Positions 17,017 through 24,490 of a stretch of DNA of 32,138 bases are shown piece by piece. Numbering within the stretch: the stretch's first letter is position 1; each line of letters starts with the position of its first letter. The notes below the pieces were generated by a model that did no database searches, was not told where the DNA came from, and worked only from the letters and a program-made list of their open reading frames with translations. The translations under genes and the position numbers were made by a program. The stretch comes from Deltaproteobacteria bacterium (GTDB lineage Bacteria; Desulfobacterota; Desulfarculia; Adiutricales; Adiutricaceae): positions 1 to 32,138 of the forward strand of contig JAITJT010000278.1 of the NCBI GenBank assembly GCA_031278795.1. Reading direction: 5' to 3'.

Positions 17017-18861
17017 ATGGATAACACAAAGTTAGAATACAGTTTAAAAGTAACTTTATTCATTTTTTTCACCATTGGTATGCTCTTTTTAGTATATTTT
17101 ATTTCTATGCTTAGATATGGTTTCGATTTTACTGATGAGGGTTTCCAAGTGATGATGATGCAGTATCCTAGAGAGGATCCATCATTACACATTTTGACGG
17201 GTTTTCTTTATCATCCGTTATATACTATATTGAATGGTAACATATTCTTATTGCGAGCTATTAATTTTATTATATTTATTTTGATTAATACAAATCTTTG
17301 TAGATTATTTATTTTAAAACTTACTCCAAAAGAAGCTCCACAACTAAACAAAATCCAACTATGGTTTTGTTCTTTCCTATTGTCTTTTGGATCGCTTTGT
17401 TATTTTATTTCTTATCTTCCCTCTCCTAACTATAACATTTTGAATTTTATGTCCATAAGCATTGTTGGAACAGGTGTGTTATTAATATGTGATGGTAATA
17501 ACGGAATAAATGCTAGATCTTATGTTTGGGGTTGGGTTATTTGTGCCATCGGTGTTTATCTTTCCTTCATGGCCAGGCCGCAAACCTGCGTTGCTCTGAT
17601 ATTACTTGTAATTATTTGGTCATTAATAAGTTCAAATTTTTCACTCAAAGGACTTTTAATAGCAGCCTCTGTCTCGTTTGTACTATTACTTATAACATCA
17701 TTTTGGATTGATGGCTCGCCAGTGAAATTTGTTCAAAGATTTCTAGAAGCAATAAAACGTGAACGAATGTCTCAGATGCATGAAGTTTTCCAACCCATAA
17801 GATTTTACTTTTCTTTTGTTCTGAATTTACTTACCCTTGGGCTTATCGTTATTTTTATGTTCCTTGGCCTATACACCTTAACAATATGTACTATTTGGGA
17901 ACGTTTGTCTAAGAGAATTTCCTTATATCTTATTTTGGCTGCCATACCAATATTTTTACTCTATATAATCTTTTATAAGTCTTATTGGTGGTTTAATTTT
18001 TTCGAAGGATTCCTTATTTTAAGTCCTGTATTAGGTATTATTATTAGCCTATATTTCAATAAAAATATAAAAATTTCTGAAGGGAAAAAATTATTGCCTC
18101 TTTTTTGTTTGTTTTTCCTATCATCTGTATCCTTTGGGCTTGGCAGTGCCAATACAATTTTTATTATGATGTCTTTGGCTTCTTTTTTTCTGCTTTTAGC
18201 TTTATTGACACTTCTTTCCTATTTTAGTTCTGGTAAATCATTTAACATCCAACTAATAGTGATTTCCGCGACTACTTTAATAATATCTATGGCAATAGTT
18301 CATACTTCTCTAGCCCACCCATACAGACAGCCTTGGTGGATTTGGGACAATAACGCTAAAATAAGTATTCAGGAAGGAAGGGGACAACTTATTTTATCTC
18401 CGTTAACGTCTTTATATATAGAAGCACTTCGAAAAATAGCTATAGAGAATGGCTTTAAGCCAGGGACACCAGTTATTGATCTTTCAGGGCTTATACCAGG
18501 TTCAATATATGTTCTAGATGGATACACCCCCAAAAATGCATGGATTTTGGCAGGTAGGAATGATAGAACAGATTATTTCAGGTATTTGATTTCAACAATT
18601 CCTTGCGAAGAAATTGTCAATACTTGGTTGTTGCAAGATGATACAGTAGATGCTGAACCTATAAATCCTAAAATTCTTTTGGAATCGGGTCTTGATATTG
18701 ACACTGATTATAGGATTGTAGGAAAAGTTTATTTTCCCAAATTATTTGAATATAACGCTTTTTACGTTGGACATCATTTTCTTTTCAAACCTACAAAAAA
18801 TTATGATGAAGCTTTGGCTGCTTGTAACAAAGCTAGAGGCAATAAAGGCCAACAAGAATAG
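17017..18861 (+). CDS. GT-C-like membrane protein, paralogue B
   Basis: A 614-residue multi-pass membrane protein, collinear with paralogue A over its whole length and identical at most positions by eye (roughly three quarters). FTDEGF is at D40-E41; YLPSPNYNILNFMS, LSFMARP, WWFNFFEGF, SLAHPYRQPW and DLSGLIPGSIYVLDGYTP are retained. Divergence is concentrated in the last 60 residues (after the TWLLQDD segment) and in the loop after the DLSG segment, which could alter acceptor specificity. An in-frame TAA upstream of the ATG at 17017 shows that the protein starts here, which in turn supports the equivalent start in paralogue A. Expected location is the inner membrane with the C-terminal domain outside. 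Function is inferred only from architecture. Confidence 0.8.
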   Translation: MDNTKLEYSLKVTLFIFFTIGMLFLVYFISMLRYGFDFTDEGFQVMMMQYPREDPSLHILTGFLYHPLYTILNGNIFLLRAINFIIFILINTNLCRLFILKLTPKEAPQLNKIQLWFCSFLLSFGSLCYFISYLPSPNYNILNFMSISIVGTGVLLICDGNNGINARSYVWGWVICAIGVYLSFMARPQTCVALILLVIIWSLISSNFSLKGLLIAASVSFVLLLITSFWIDGSPVKFVQRFLEAIKRERMSQMHEVFQPIRFYFSFVLNLLTLGLIVIFMFLGLYTLTICTIWERLSKRISLYLILAAIPIFLLYIIFYKSYWWFNFFEGFLILSPVLGIIISLYFNKNIKISEGKKLLPLFCLFFLSSVSFGLGSANTIFIMMSLASFFLLLALLTLLSYFSSGKSFNIQLIVISATTLIISMAIVHTSLAHPYRQPWWIWDNNAKISIQEGRGQLILSPLTSLYIEALRKIAIENGFKPGTPVIDLSGLIPGSIYVLDGYTPKNAWILAGRNDRTDYFRYLISTIPCEEIVNTWLLQDDTVDAEPINPKILLESGLDIDTDYRIVGKVYFPKLFEYNAFYVGHHFLFKPTKNYDEALAACNKARGNKGQQE

Positions 18862-19536
18862 AGAAATCACTCAAAGAAAAATTGTTAGTTGCAAATACTT
18901 TGAGACATATATTTTTGGATTATATTGTACCTCTAACATTATATAAAGGATAATTTCTACCATGTTTATCGCTTAGGGATGCCCAAGAGATATATACGTA
19001 ATGCTAAAGGTAGCTATGAACTGTATCTTCTGCCCCTTTATGTACCAGCTTTAGGATGGCTTCAATAGTTTTTCAGAAGAGTTCCCACCTGTTGGCCTGT
19101 TGGTGAGATATGTTAGTTGAACCTATGCAAGGTGCCCTATCATCTTTGCGGAACTAGAAATTTTATTGGAGCCCCCCTTTATTTCGGACAACTTTTTCGT
19201 GATTTCTACAAAAGAAGAAAGCGGTCTCAGTTCTTCGAGTCCAAATCATTGCTTCATTAAATTCAGCGCTTGAATATTCAAGGCTTTTAGCTTGTAAGTA
19301 CCACATGGAGGAAGAATCATCCTGTATAAGCTAGGTGTTTGAGTTCCGATATTTGTTTAGCTTAATTATATAGTATCGCTTTACGATTTATTCTTCATAC
19401 ATTAACCTCATAGGTCAATACCGTCAAAAGTAGCGTATTACCACGGAAAAAGTGAACTTTATATTACAATAAAAAAGGCCGAAACCCTTGATTTTACTAG
19501 ATTGCCGCCTGCATTGGTATTCTATGGATTATCTAT
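18862..19536. other. Gap between paralogue B and tRNA-Glu
   Basis: No gene with a ribosome site is visible. The minus strand around 19005-19125 has a short interrupted frame that could be a decayed coding remnant, but I cannot assign it. The tRNA's downstream sequence, with a possible weak terminator, occupies 19471-19536. Confidence 0.45.
19471..19489 (-). terminator. Possible weak terminator of tRNA-Glu
   Basis: Read on the minus strand, AAGG (complement of 19486-19489) and CCTT (complement of 19475-19478) can pair across a seven-base loop, followed by a run of T (complement of 19471-19476). The stem is only four pairs, so this is tentative; position about 50 bases past the tRNA 3' end is right. 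Confidence 0.3.
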
Positions 19537-19612
19537 TGGTAGTCCCAAGGGGACTCGAACCCCTGTTTTCGCCGTGAGAGGGCGGTGTCCTGGGCCACTA
19601 GACGATGGGACC
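19537..19612 (-). tRNA. tRNA-Glu, anticodon CTC
   Basis: The reverse strand folds as a 76-nt tRNA with encoded CCA. The D-arm GTCTAGTGGCCCAGGAC and the T-arm AGGGG-TTCGAGT-CCCCT are intact, and the anticodon loop CTCTCAC gives anticodon CTC, reading GAG. The sequence closely follows E. coli tRNA-Glu. Two positions are unusual: the acceptor begins with a G1-U72 wobble, and the top anticodon-stem pair is C27-A43, a mismatch where E. coli has C-G. The four remaining anticodon-stem pairs are intact, so I expect a working tRNA. Confidence 0.95.
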
Positions 19613-19628
19613 CCTAAAGCGTCTAGAG

Positions 19629-19657
19629 AATATAGCACGACTCTGGGGAAAGTTCAA
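19629..19657 (-). promoter_or_regulatory. Promoter of tRNA-Glu
   Basis: On the minus strand TTGAAC (complement of 19652-19657) and TATATT (complement of 19629-19634) are separated by exactly 17 bases, with a TGC extended -10 element. Transcription would start about ten bases before the mature tRNA 5' end. The fit in sequence and distance is good. Confidence 0.65.
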
Positions 19658-20274
19658 GATGTTTTCAGTTTTTCGCTTTTTTTCGTTTCCAGAGGGTTTT
19701 GGGGGTGTCACGGGGTTGGTGGCGTTAGCCCCCGGAACCTTTGGCCTTGAAAGCAACTTCTATCCATGCGCTTTTGCCTGCCATGTTGAGGGTGAGGGTG
19801 AGCTTGTCCATGAGGAGTTACGGCTGGTCAAAACTTAACTAGGAGAGTGGTAGGGCTGGAAAATGGGCCATCAAAGCAAGTCAAGAGATATTGTCTCATG
19901 GTGTAGTTAATGGATCTAGAGCTAAGGCCTGGGCAGGCTCAAGATTCAGGGCCAATGGCGGTCTTCATGACCCCTTGTCCAGGGTTGTAAAGCTGGAAGC
20001 GAGGTCTACAGGTCATAGTTTAGTTTTTATAACTGGGATAGTTATTTTAAGCCTTCACAAGCACATATTTTAAATGTGCCCTATTTAAATCGTGAACGGC
20101 TATGTTCGGTGTAGTAAAAGATAAGAGTCTTCATATAGCTTTCACTAAAATGTTAAAAAGATCCAGAGCGAAATAATTGTTAAATGCATGGTCCATTTGC
20201 ATACAATATATATAGTTGCATTGACAGATTAGCAGTCTAAATTGTTGGCAAAATTACTAGTAAACTGTGTATAC
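19658..20274. other. Gap upstream of tRNA-Glu, no gene recognised
   Basis: The frames open here are short, lack ribosome sites and have no recognisable protein content. No RNA gene is recognised. Two GGTGAGGGTGAG-like stretches occur near 19790, without evident function. Confidence 0.45.
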
Positions 20275-20317
20275 AAAAAATGCCGGAAACCTAGAATTTT
20301 TCAGGGCTTTCCGGCAT
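20275..20317 (-). terminator. Rho-independent terminator, minus strand
   Basis: ATGCCGGAAA (20280-20289) pairs perfectly with TTTCCGGCAT (20308-20317); the loop can pair further through CC and GG. On the minus strand the stem is followed at once by a T-run (complement of 20275-20280). It terminates leftward transcription; the nearest leftward gene is the beta-barrel protein, whose stop is about 395 bases away. Confidence 0.8.
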
Positions 20318-20711
20318 ATATTGGATGTTTTGTCTTTTGGTGAAAAAGTGGTCAACTGGTCGACGCGTCTTTAAAATCAGAAGATTTAGGCGGGCAACAA
20401 ATATCTAAAACAACAGTGTCCGCATGGAGCGTTGAGCGTTTGAGTACGTCGGCTTTGAGGTAACCGTGTGCGTTTCCGCATGACTAGAAGATATTTGATG
20501 TTCATGAGTTCAGTCAAAACGATTCACCTAATTGGGACAAAATATGGTCATAATCTCTGGTTTTGAAAGGAAATCTTTTTAAATGCTTGTTAAGGCATGT
20601 CCATGATGAGGGTGAGGCCACAGCTGAAAGCCAGCCTCTCCTATCCAGGAAGCTAAGCCATTGGGCTTAATAATAATTATTGTAGTTGGCATAATCCGTT
20701 TTGAATTTGCG
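20318..20711. other. Long 3' region between beta-barrel gene and its terminator
   Basis: About 390 bases separate the stop of the beta-barrel gene from the first good leftward terminator. It contains a small perfect hairpin (TAAGCC/GGCTTA, 20654-20669) but no frame that I can support. It may be a long 3' untranslated region or hold a small RNA; neither is shown. Confidence 0.4.
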
Positions 20712-21752
20712 TTAAAAAGGAAAGTCAAGAACCAGCGAGAATGTGTGGAAATTGGTTTTCTCTCCCGCCGCCCCGTTGTAGCCCAGGACTATAACACAGA
20801 CCTCCGGAAACGCTCGAACCAGGCCAAGGCCCCAGGAGAGCACGGTTCTATCCCAGCTTGTCATAAAGCCCAGATTCACAGCCCCTGGCGCCACGGCACG
20901 ACTGGTGTAACCTGGGATATCATCTTTATTTATGCGGTGGTGGGCGCCTACGCGGGTGGTTAGACTCCAGAGATCAGCATTGTAGATAAATTTAAGACCA
21001 CCGGCCACAAGATGGGTCCAGGAGCTGGAGTCATAGAGCCCACCATTTGCCCAGTCGTTCATGTCCATCAGATCGACCTTCACGGAACGCCACCCGATGT
21101 AGGGGTCTATTATCCAGGCATCGTTCAAGTCGAAGGGTTTGTCCCACCACGTGAGCAAGGAGAAAACCCTGTCATCAAAGCTGTTAACGCTTCTGCTTTC
21201 AGTCGCGCCGCCCGGATAGATCATTGTTTCGGTTCCCCTATAGATATCCCAGACCTCCATAACGCTCAACTGGAAATTGCCTAACTTTTTGAAGCTGAAG
21301 TCCCCCACCAGACCCACCAGATGGGCGTCCACCTCTATATCTGACGTTCCTCCAAACCCGGGCAGATCTGGCACCAGGAGGCCGCCTGTGTACTCGGCGT
21401 AGCCGTACTGGTACACGAAAGACAGTTTGAACCAGTCGGTCAAAGGCTTGGTGGCCTGGAAAAGCAGGGTGAACACGGACGAGCGGCCCGAATCCGACTT
21501 GAGGGCAGTCCCTCCAATCACGCTCTGGAGATTCTTATGGCTAGAAAAGTGATACTCCGGAATGATGGAAACGTCCACCTGCCGTGACGCGGGCTCACCA
21601 GCCGAGGGGGCCGCGGCGAGTTTAGCGGCGTACCTGGGCGCGAGTGAGCGGATAAGTTCCCCTTTTGGCTTGTCTTGTCCAGCTTCAAGCGGTGAGCCAG
21701 TTGAGAGAGAGAAGCAAAGAATAGTCAAAATTAAGAAAAAAAGTCTAAACAT
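20712..21752 (-). CDS. Predicted outer-membrane beta-barrel protein
   Basis: A 346-residue exported protein. A signal peptide is clear: short basic start, hydrophobic core (about 4-17), and an LEA-GQ cleavage site after residue 24. The mature part is built of alternating polar/aromatic strands rich in Trp, Tyr, Phe and Gly and ends in phenylalanine (LVLDFPF), the usual terminal signal for BAM-dependent insertion. It resembles autotransporter-type or porin-like barrels, but I cannot name the family or substrate. The ribosome site AGGAG lies six to eight bases before the ATG. The gene diverges from the GntR/UTRA regulator across 863 bases containing repeated palindromes, so it is a likely target of that regulator. 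It is GC-rich like the housekeeping genes. Confidence 0.75.
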   Translation of the reverse strand: MFRLFFLILTILCFSLSTGSPLEAGQDKPKGELIRSLAPRYAAKLAAAPSAGEPASRQVDVSIIPEYHFSSHKNLQSVIGGTALKSDSGRSSVFTLLFQATKPLTDWFKLSFVYQYGYAEYTGGLLVPDLPGFGGTSDIEVDAHLVGLVGDFSFKKLGNFQLSVMEVWDIYRGTETMIYPGGATESRSVNSFDDRVFSLLTWWDKPFDLNDAWIIDPYIGWRSVKVDLMDMNDWANGGLYDSSSWTHLVAGGLKFIYNADLWSLTTRVGAHHRINKDDIPGYTSRAVAPGAVNLGFMTSWDRTVLSWGLGLVRAFPEVCVIVLGYNGAAGEKTNFHTFSLVLDFPF

Positions 21753-21954
21753 AAATTACTCCTTAGCTCGTGCGAGTGTTTTTCATGGGTCAAGCCCCCT
21801 CCGCTGATGGCGCCCGATAATTTCAGGCTTAGACCTCTAGCTTGAAATCCCGCCTTGGCTTTTGAGCTATTACAGTCTAGAAATTGCTATAGAGAGCTCA
21901 AGGGAAAATATCAGCATTGATGGTCGAAGAGTTTTATTTGGGCATAACAGAGGC

Positions 21955-21970
21955 ATTACTATATAGCAAT
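21955..21970. promoter_or_regulatory. Candidate GntR operator, site 1
   Basis: ATTACTATATAGCAAT is a 16-bp palindrome with one mismatched pair, differing at one base from site 2. It lies about 200 bases upstream of the beta-barrel gene start. Binding by the adjacent GntR protein is inferred from position and symmetry. Confidence 0.45.
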
Positions 21971-22069
21971 ATAAAAGAGCTATAAGTCCATGATTTCAAA
22001 ATGAAAATAAAACGTTGATAATAGGCAAATGAAGATATAGAAAGCGTTGTTTAAAAAATGATGCTTAAT

Positions 22070-22085
22070 ATTACTATATAGTAAT
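22070..22085. promoter_or_regulatory. Candidate GntR operator, site 2
   Basis: ATTACTATATAGTAAT is a perfect 16-bp palindrome, 115 bases from site 1. GntR/HutC-type dimers bind AT-centred palindromes of this size. It is the best match to the shared core ACTATRTAGT. Confidence 0.5.
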
Positions 22086-22541
22086 TTTGCAGTCAACAGG
22101 GAAAATTGGCATTTTAGCTAGATTTTTAGAAAAAAAATATATATCTTTCGTAAAAAACATTGTGGATTTATTGAATTGTTTTTTTACCTAAAAAACCAAA
22201 AAGCTGGATATATGTATGCTATAAAATATATTTATCAATATGTTGTTGGAATATTGTTTGAAGTCTAACTAAACGGCATTGCTTGCACACAAGCTGCGGG
22301 TAGCCTATTGATTTTTAAGACATATATATGTTTATGTCTAAAATTAGAAAAAGCAGAAAAAATCTGCTCTATCTAACAGAAGTGTGGCTATGAAATTCCC
22401 GGCATAGCAATATATAGTAAAAATTATTAATTTATATCCATTAATTGATTATTAAGGAAAAGGTATGGATTTGACAGGATATCTTTGATGGGTTATAAAA
22501 GTGAGATAACTATATTTTGCGGAAACTTTAGTTAAGCCATC

Positions 22542-22551
22542 ACTATGTAGT
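22542..22551. promoter_or_regulatory. Candidate GntR operator, site 3
   Basis: ACTATGTAGT repeats the core of sites 1 and 2 with one transition at the centre. It sits about 65 bases before the GntR start codon, a typical place for autoregulation. An overlapping related element, ATATAGTTTT, follows at about 22565. Confidence 0.4.
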
Positions 22552-22615
22552 TTTGAGGAAAAATATATAGTTTTCGCGGCCTTATTGTTGAATTCAAAAA
22601 TCTAAGAGGAGCGTC

Positions 22616-23368
22616 ATGAAGCGCCTTCCTGGACAGAGAAGTATCCCCCAGTACCAGAAGCTCGCTGGAGTCATCAGGGATCAAGTGGTTTCCGGTGTCT
22701 ACAAATCCGGAGACAAGCTCCCTGCGGAGCATCAATTGTCCAAAAGTAGCGGTTTGTCACTCCTCACCGTAAGACAAGCCCTGGGGCTCTTGGTTGATGA
22801 GGGGCTCCTGGAGCGCTGTCCCGGAAGAGGCACTTTTGTCTCCGAGCTCAATTTTCAAAAAGCGGTCTTTGCCGTTGGGGGACTCGATGAGATAGCGGCG
22901 CTCCCCAATCTGAGCGTTAGAATTCTAGAGACTAGTGTGAAAAGGGCAGGAGAGGGCCTGGCATCCAGACTCGCCATTGAAGAGAATAGCCCCGTGGGTT
23001 ACATCAAGCGAATTTTTAGCTCTGGAGAGGAAGCTCCATTTATGGTTCAGGAGGGCTACATCATTTTGGATCCGCATCGACCTATTGTGGAGGCGGAGCT
23101 CTCTAGTACGTTTCTCTTGGGGATAATCAGCGGAGGAACGGCCCAGGGTCTGGTGAGAACAGCCCAGGTGACCATGAATCCAGCCTGGCTTGGAGAGGAA
23201 AACGCCCATCTTCTGGAGAGGATGGAAGAGGATTTGGCTTTTGAGCTGGAATACCTCTTTTATGATGCCCTCTCAAAACCACTGGCGTCAGGTACCTTCA
23301 TAGCGCCTGTGGGAGTTCTGACGCTTTCCTCGACCCTGGGTGTGCCGCTTTCGACAAAAAAAGCTTGA
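22616..23368 (+). CDS. GntR-family regulator with UTRA domain (HutC type)
   Basis: A 250-residue transcription factor. The N-terminal winged helix (about 10-78) has the hallmark segments YQKLAGVIRDQVVSG, GDKLPAE and LTVRQALGLLVDEGLLER, followed by GRGTFVS. The rest (about 85-240) is a UTRA effector domain, which typically senses a small sugar, amino acid or phosphonate-like ligand. AGAGGAG lies five bases before the ATG. It diverges from the beta-barrel gene, and palindromes between them are likely operators, so it probably controls that gene and itself. The inducer is unknown. A link to the fucose cluster is possible but the repeats there differ. Confidence 0.9.
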   Translation: MKRLPGQRSIPQYQKLAGVIRDQVVSGVYKSGDKLPAEHQLSKSSGLSLLTVRQALGLLVDEGLLERCPGRGTFVSELNFQKAVFAVGGLDEIAALPNLSVRILETSVKRAGEGLASRLAIEENSPVGYIKRIFSSGEEAPFMVQEGYIILDPHRPIVEAELSSTFLLGIISGGTAQGLVRTAQVTMNPAWLGEENAHLLERMEEDLAFELEYLFYDALSKPLASGTFIAPVGVLTLSSTLGVPLSTKKA

Positions 23369-24100
23369 GAAAATGCTTCGCGATATTTTGCGAGGGGTTA
23401 GGCATCGCTCGTTTAGTTTGTGCCTGATAGCAGATGATAATAATTGGCTTTATTTTTTCGTGGAATAATAAGATGGTGTCATGTTTAATTTATCTCAGAT
23501 GTTGTTAAGCACTCTTAGGGAACATGCTATTTATTTATGCTGAAATATATCTATGTTAATTATCATGAGCTTTTCTCTTTTGTGGGATTCTTCTCGATGG
23601 TTTCATAATTATTCTTTTTGATTCATGTGTAATAATTCCCAGCCGTGCTTCTTATGATATAACGAATATAATATATCGATAATAATGAGTAAAATTGTCT
23701 TCTATGAAGTAGCGTAGATTAGGGCAGTGCAAATAATCAACTTTTTTTATAGATTTTATAGGCAAAAAATTGTTCGATATACACAGTTGAGCGATGGAGT
23801 TAGGATAATTGTTCAAACGGAAGTTTTGCAGAGATACAAAGGGATGCTCCTTGTCCGATAATTATTCTCCAAGAAAATAATTGTATTTCTAAGAACCTCC
23901 AGACGATGATAAATTCTCTCACTTGCATAAGAAATGTTTTGCCTGAAGCTTTCTTAATCCGCTAGATTTTCTTGTTAAGGGCGTGTGGCGGCTTTTTCAG
24001 AACTGTGTTACTCGAAACAGAGAGGTTTACCCTGAGTCATGGCCTAGGTTTAGGCTAAGATCTTGGTGAGGGAAGCTGTGTCAACAATGGACAAAAATGA
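23369..24100. other. AT-rich gap downstream of GntR gene
   Basis: About 730 bases without a supportable open frame. A weak nested stem (TCGC/GCGA, about 23379-23394) just past the GntR stop lacks a T-tract. The remainder is AT-rich with no recognised RNA gene; the fmdB promoter begins at its right end. Confidence 0.5.
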
Positions 24101-24129
24101 TTGATTAATGTGGCCATCTCTGGTATAAT
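24101..24129 (+). promoter_or_regulatory. Extended -10 promoter of the fmdB-hemC operon
   Basis: TTGATT (24101-24106) is followed after 17 bases by a perfect TATAAT (24124-24129) preceded by TGG, an extended -10 element. The start point would be near 24136, with a leader of about 110 bases to fmdB. Confidence 0.65.
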
Positions 24130-24247
24130 TGGTAGAAGTTTTGTCTTTTCGGACATCCCATCCTGGCTAGAGGCAACAAAAGCCAGAATCAGAAGTCGTC
24201 GGCTATAATCTCTCAAAACGCTCTTCTTTAAAGCGGGAATAATCATT

Positions 24248-24490
24248 ATGCCCTTATATGAGTTCAAGTGCCGTAATTGCGGCAATGTTTACGAGGAACT
24301 GGTCTTCAAGTCAGCCTATGAGGTGCACTGCCCCAAGTGCGGCTCGGCTGACGCTGAAAAACTGCTCTCAAGCTTCAGGAGTCGCTCCGGTGGCGGAGAC
24401 GGAATCTCTGATTTTTCGTCTTCCAGCGGCGGTAGCCCCTGCGGAGGCTGCACGGCCTCTAGCTGCGCCGGCTGCGGAGTGTCCAGCTGA
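24248..24490 (+). CDS. FmdB-family zinc-ribbon protein
   Basis: An 80-residue protein that begins with the FmdB/CxxC_CxxC_SSSS signature: MPLYEFKC at the start, zinc ligands C8, C11, C28 and C31, and a serine/glycine-rich tail. The tail adds a second cysteine set (CGGC and CAGC), so a further metal site is possible. FmdB proteins are small putative regulators of unclear function. First in a tight run with hemC and cobA-hemD: its TGA overlaps the proposed hemC CTG start. The ribosome site is weak. Confidence 0.85.
   Translation: MPLYEFKCRNCGNVYEELVFKSAYEVHCPKCGSADAEKLLSSFRSRSGGGDGISDFSSSSGGSPCGGCTASSCAGCGVSS

Larger units (their letters stand above)
21753..22615. other. Divergent regulatory gap with palindrome array
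   Basis: This 863-bp AT-rich gap separates the beta-barrel gene (minus) from the GntR gene (plus). It holds three palindromes of the form ACTATRTAGY listed separately, extra half-sites (TATATAGTAA at 22411-22420; ATATATAGTTTT near 22563), and an inverted repeat AGACATA/TATGTCT (22318-22324, 22333-22339). No open frame with a ribosome site lies inside it. Confidence 0.55.

Noticed and set aside
18990..19130. Minus-strand reading frame resembling a short transposase-like fragment (RWELF, stop, KTIEAILKLVHKGAED)
   Set aside because: It is interrupted by stops, is under 40 residues, and has no flanking inverted repeats; the resemblance is too short to call an insertion-sequence remnant.
20605..20670. 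Stretch with GCCACAG and AGCCAGCC reminiscent of cobalamin-riboswitch or 5S-like segments
   Set aside because: The other conserved boxes and the required order are missing, and no suitable downstream gene on the plus strand exists; treated as chance similarity.
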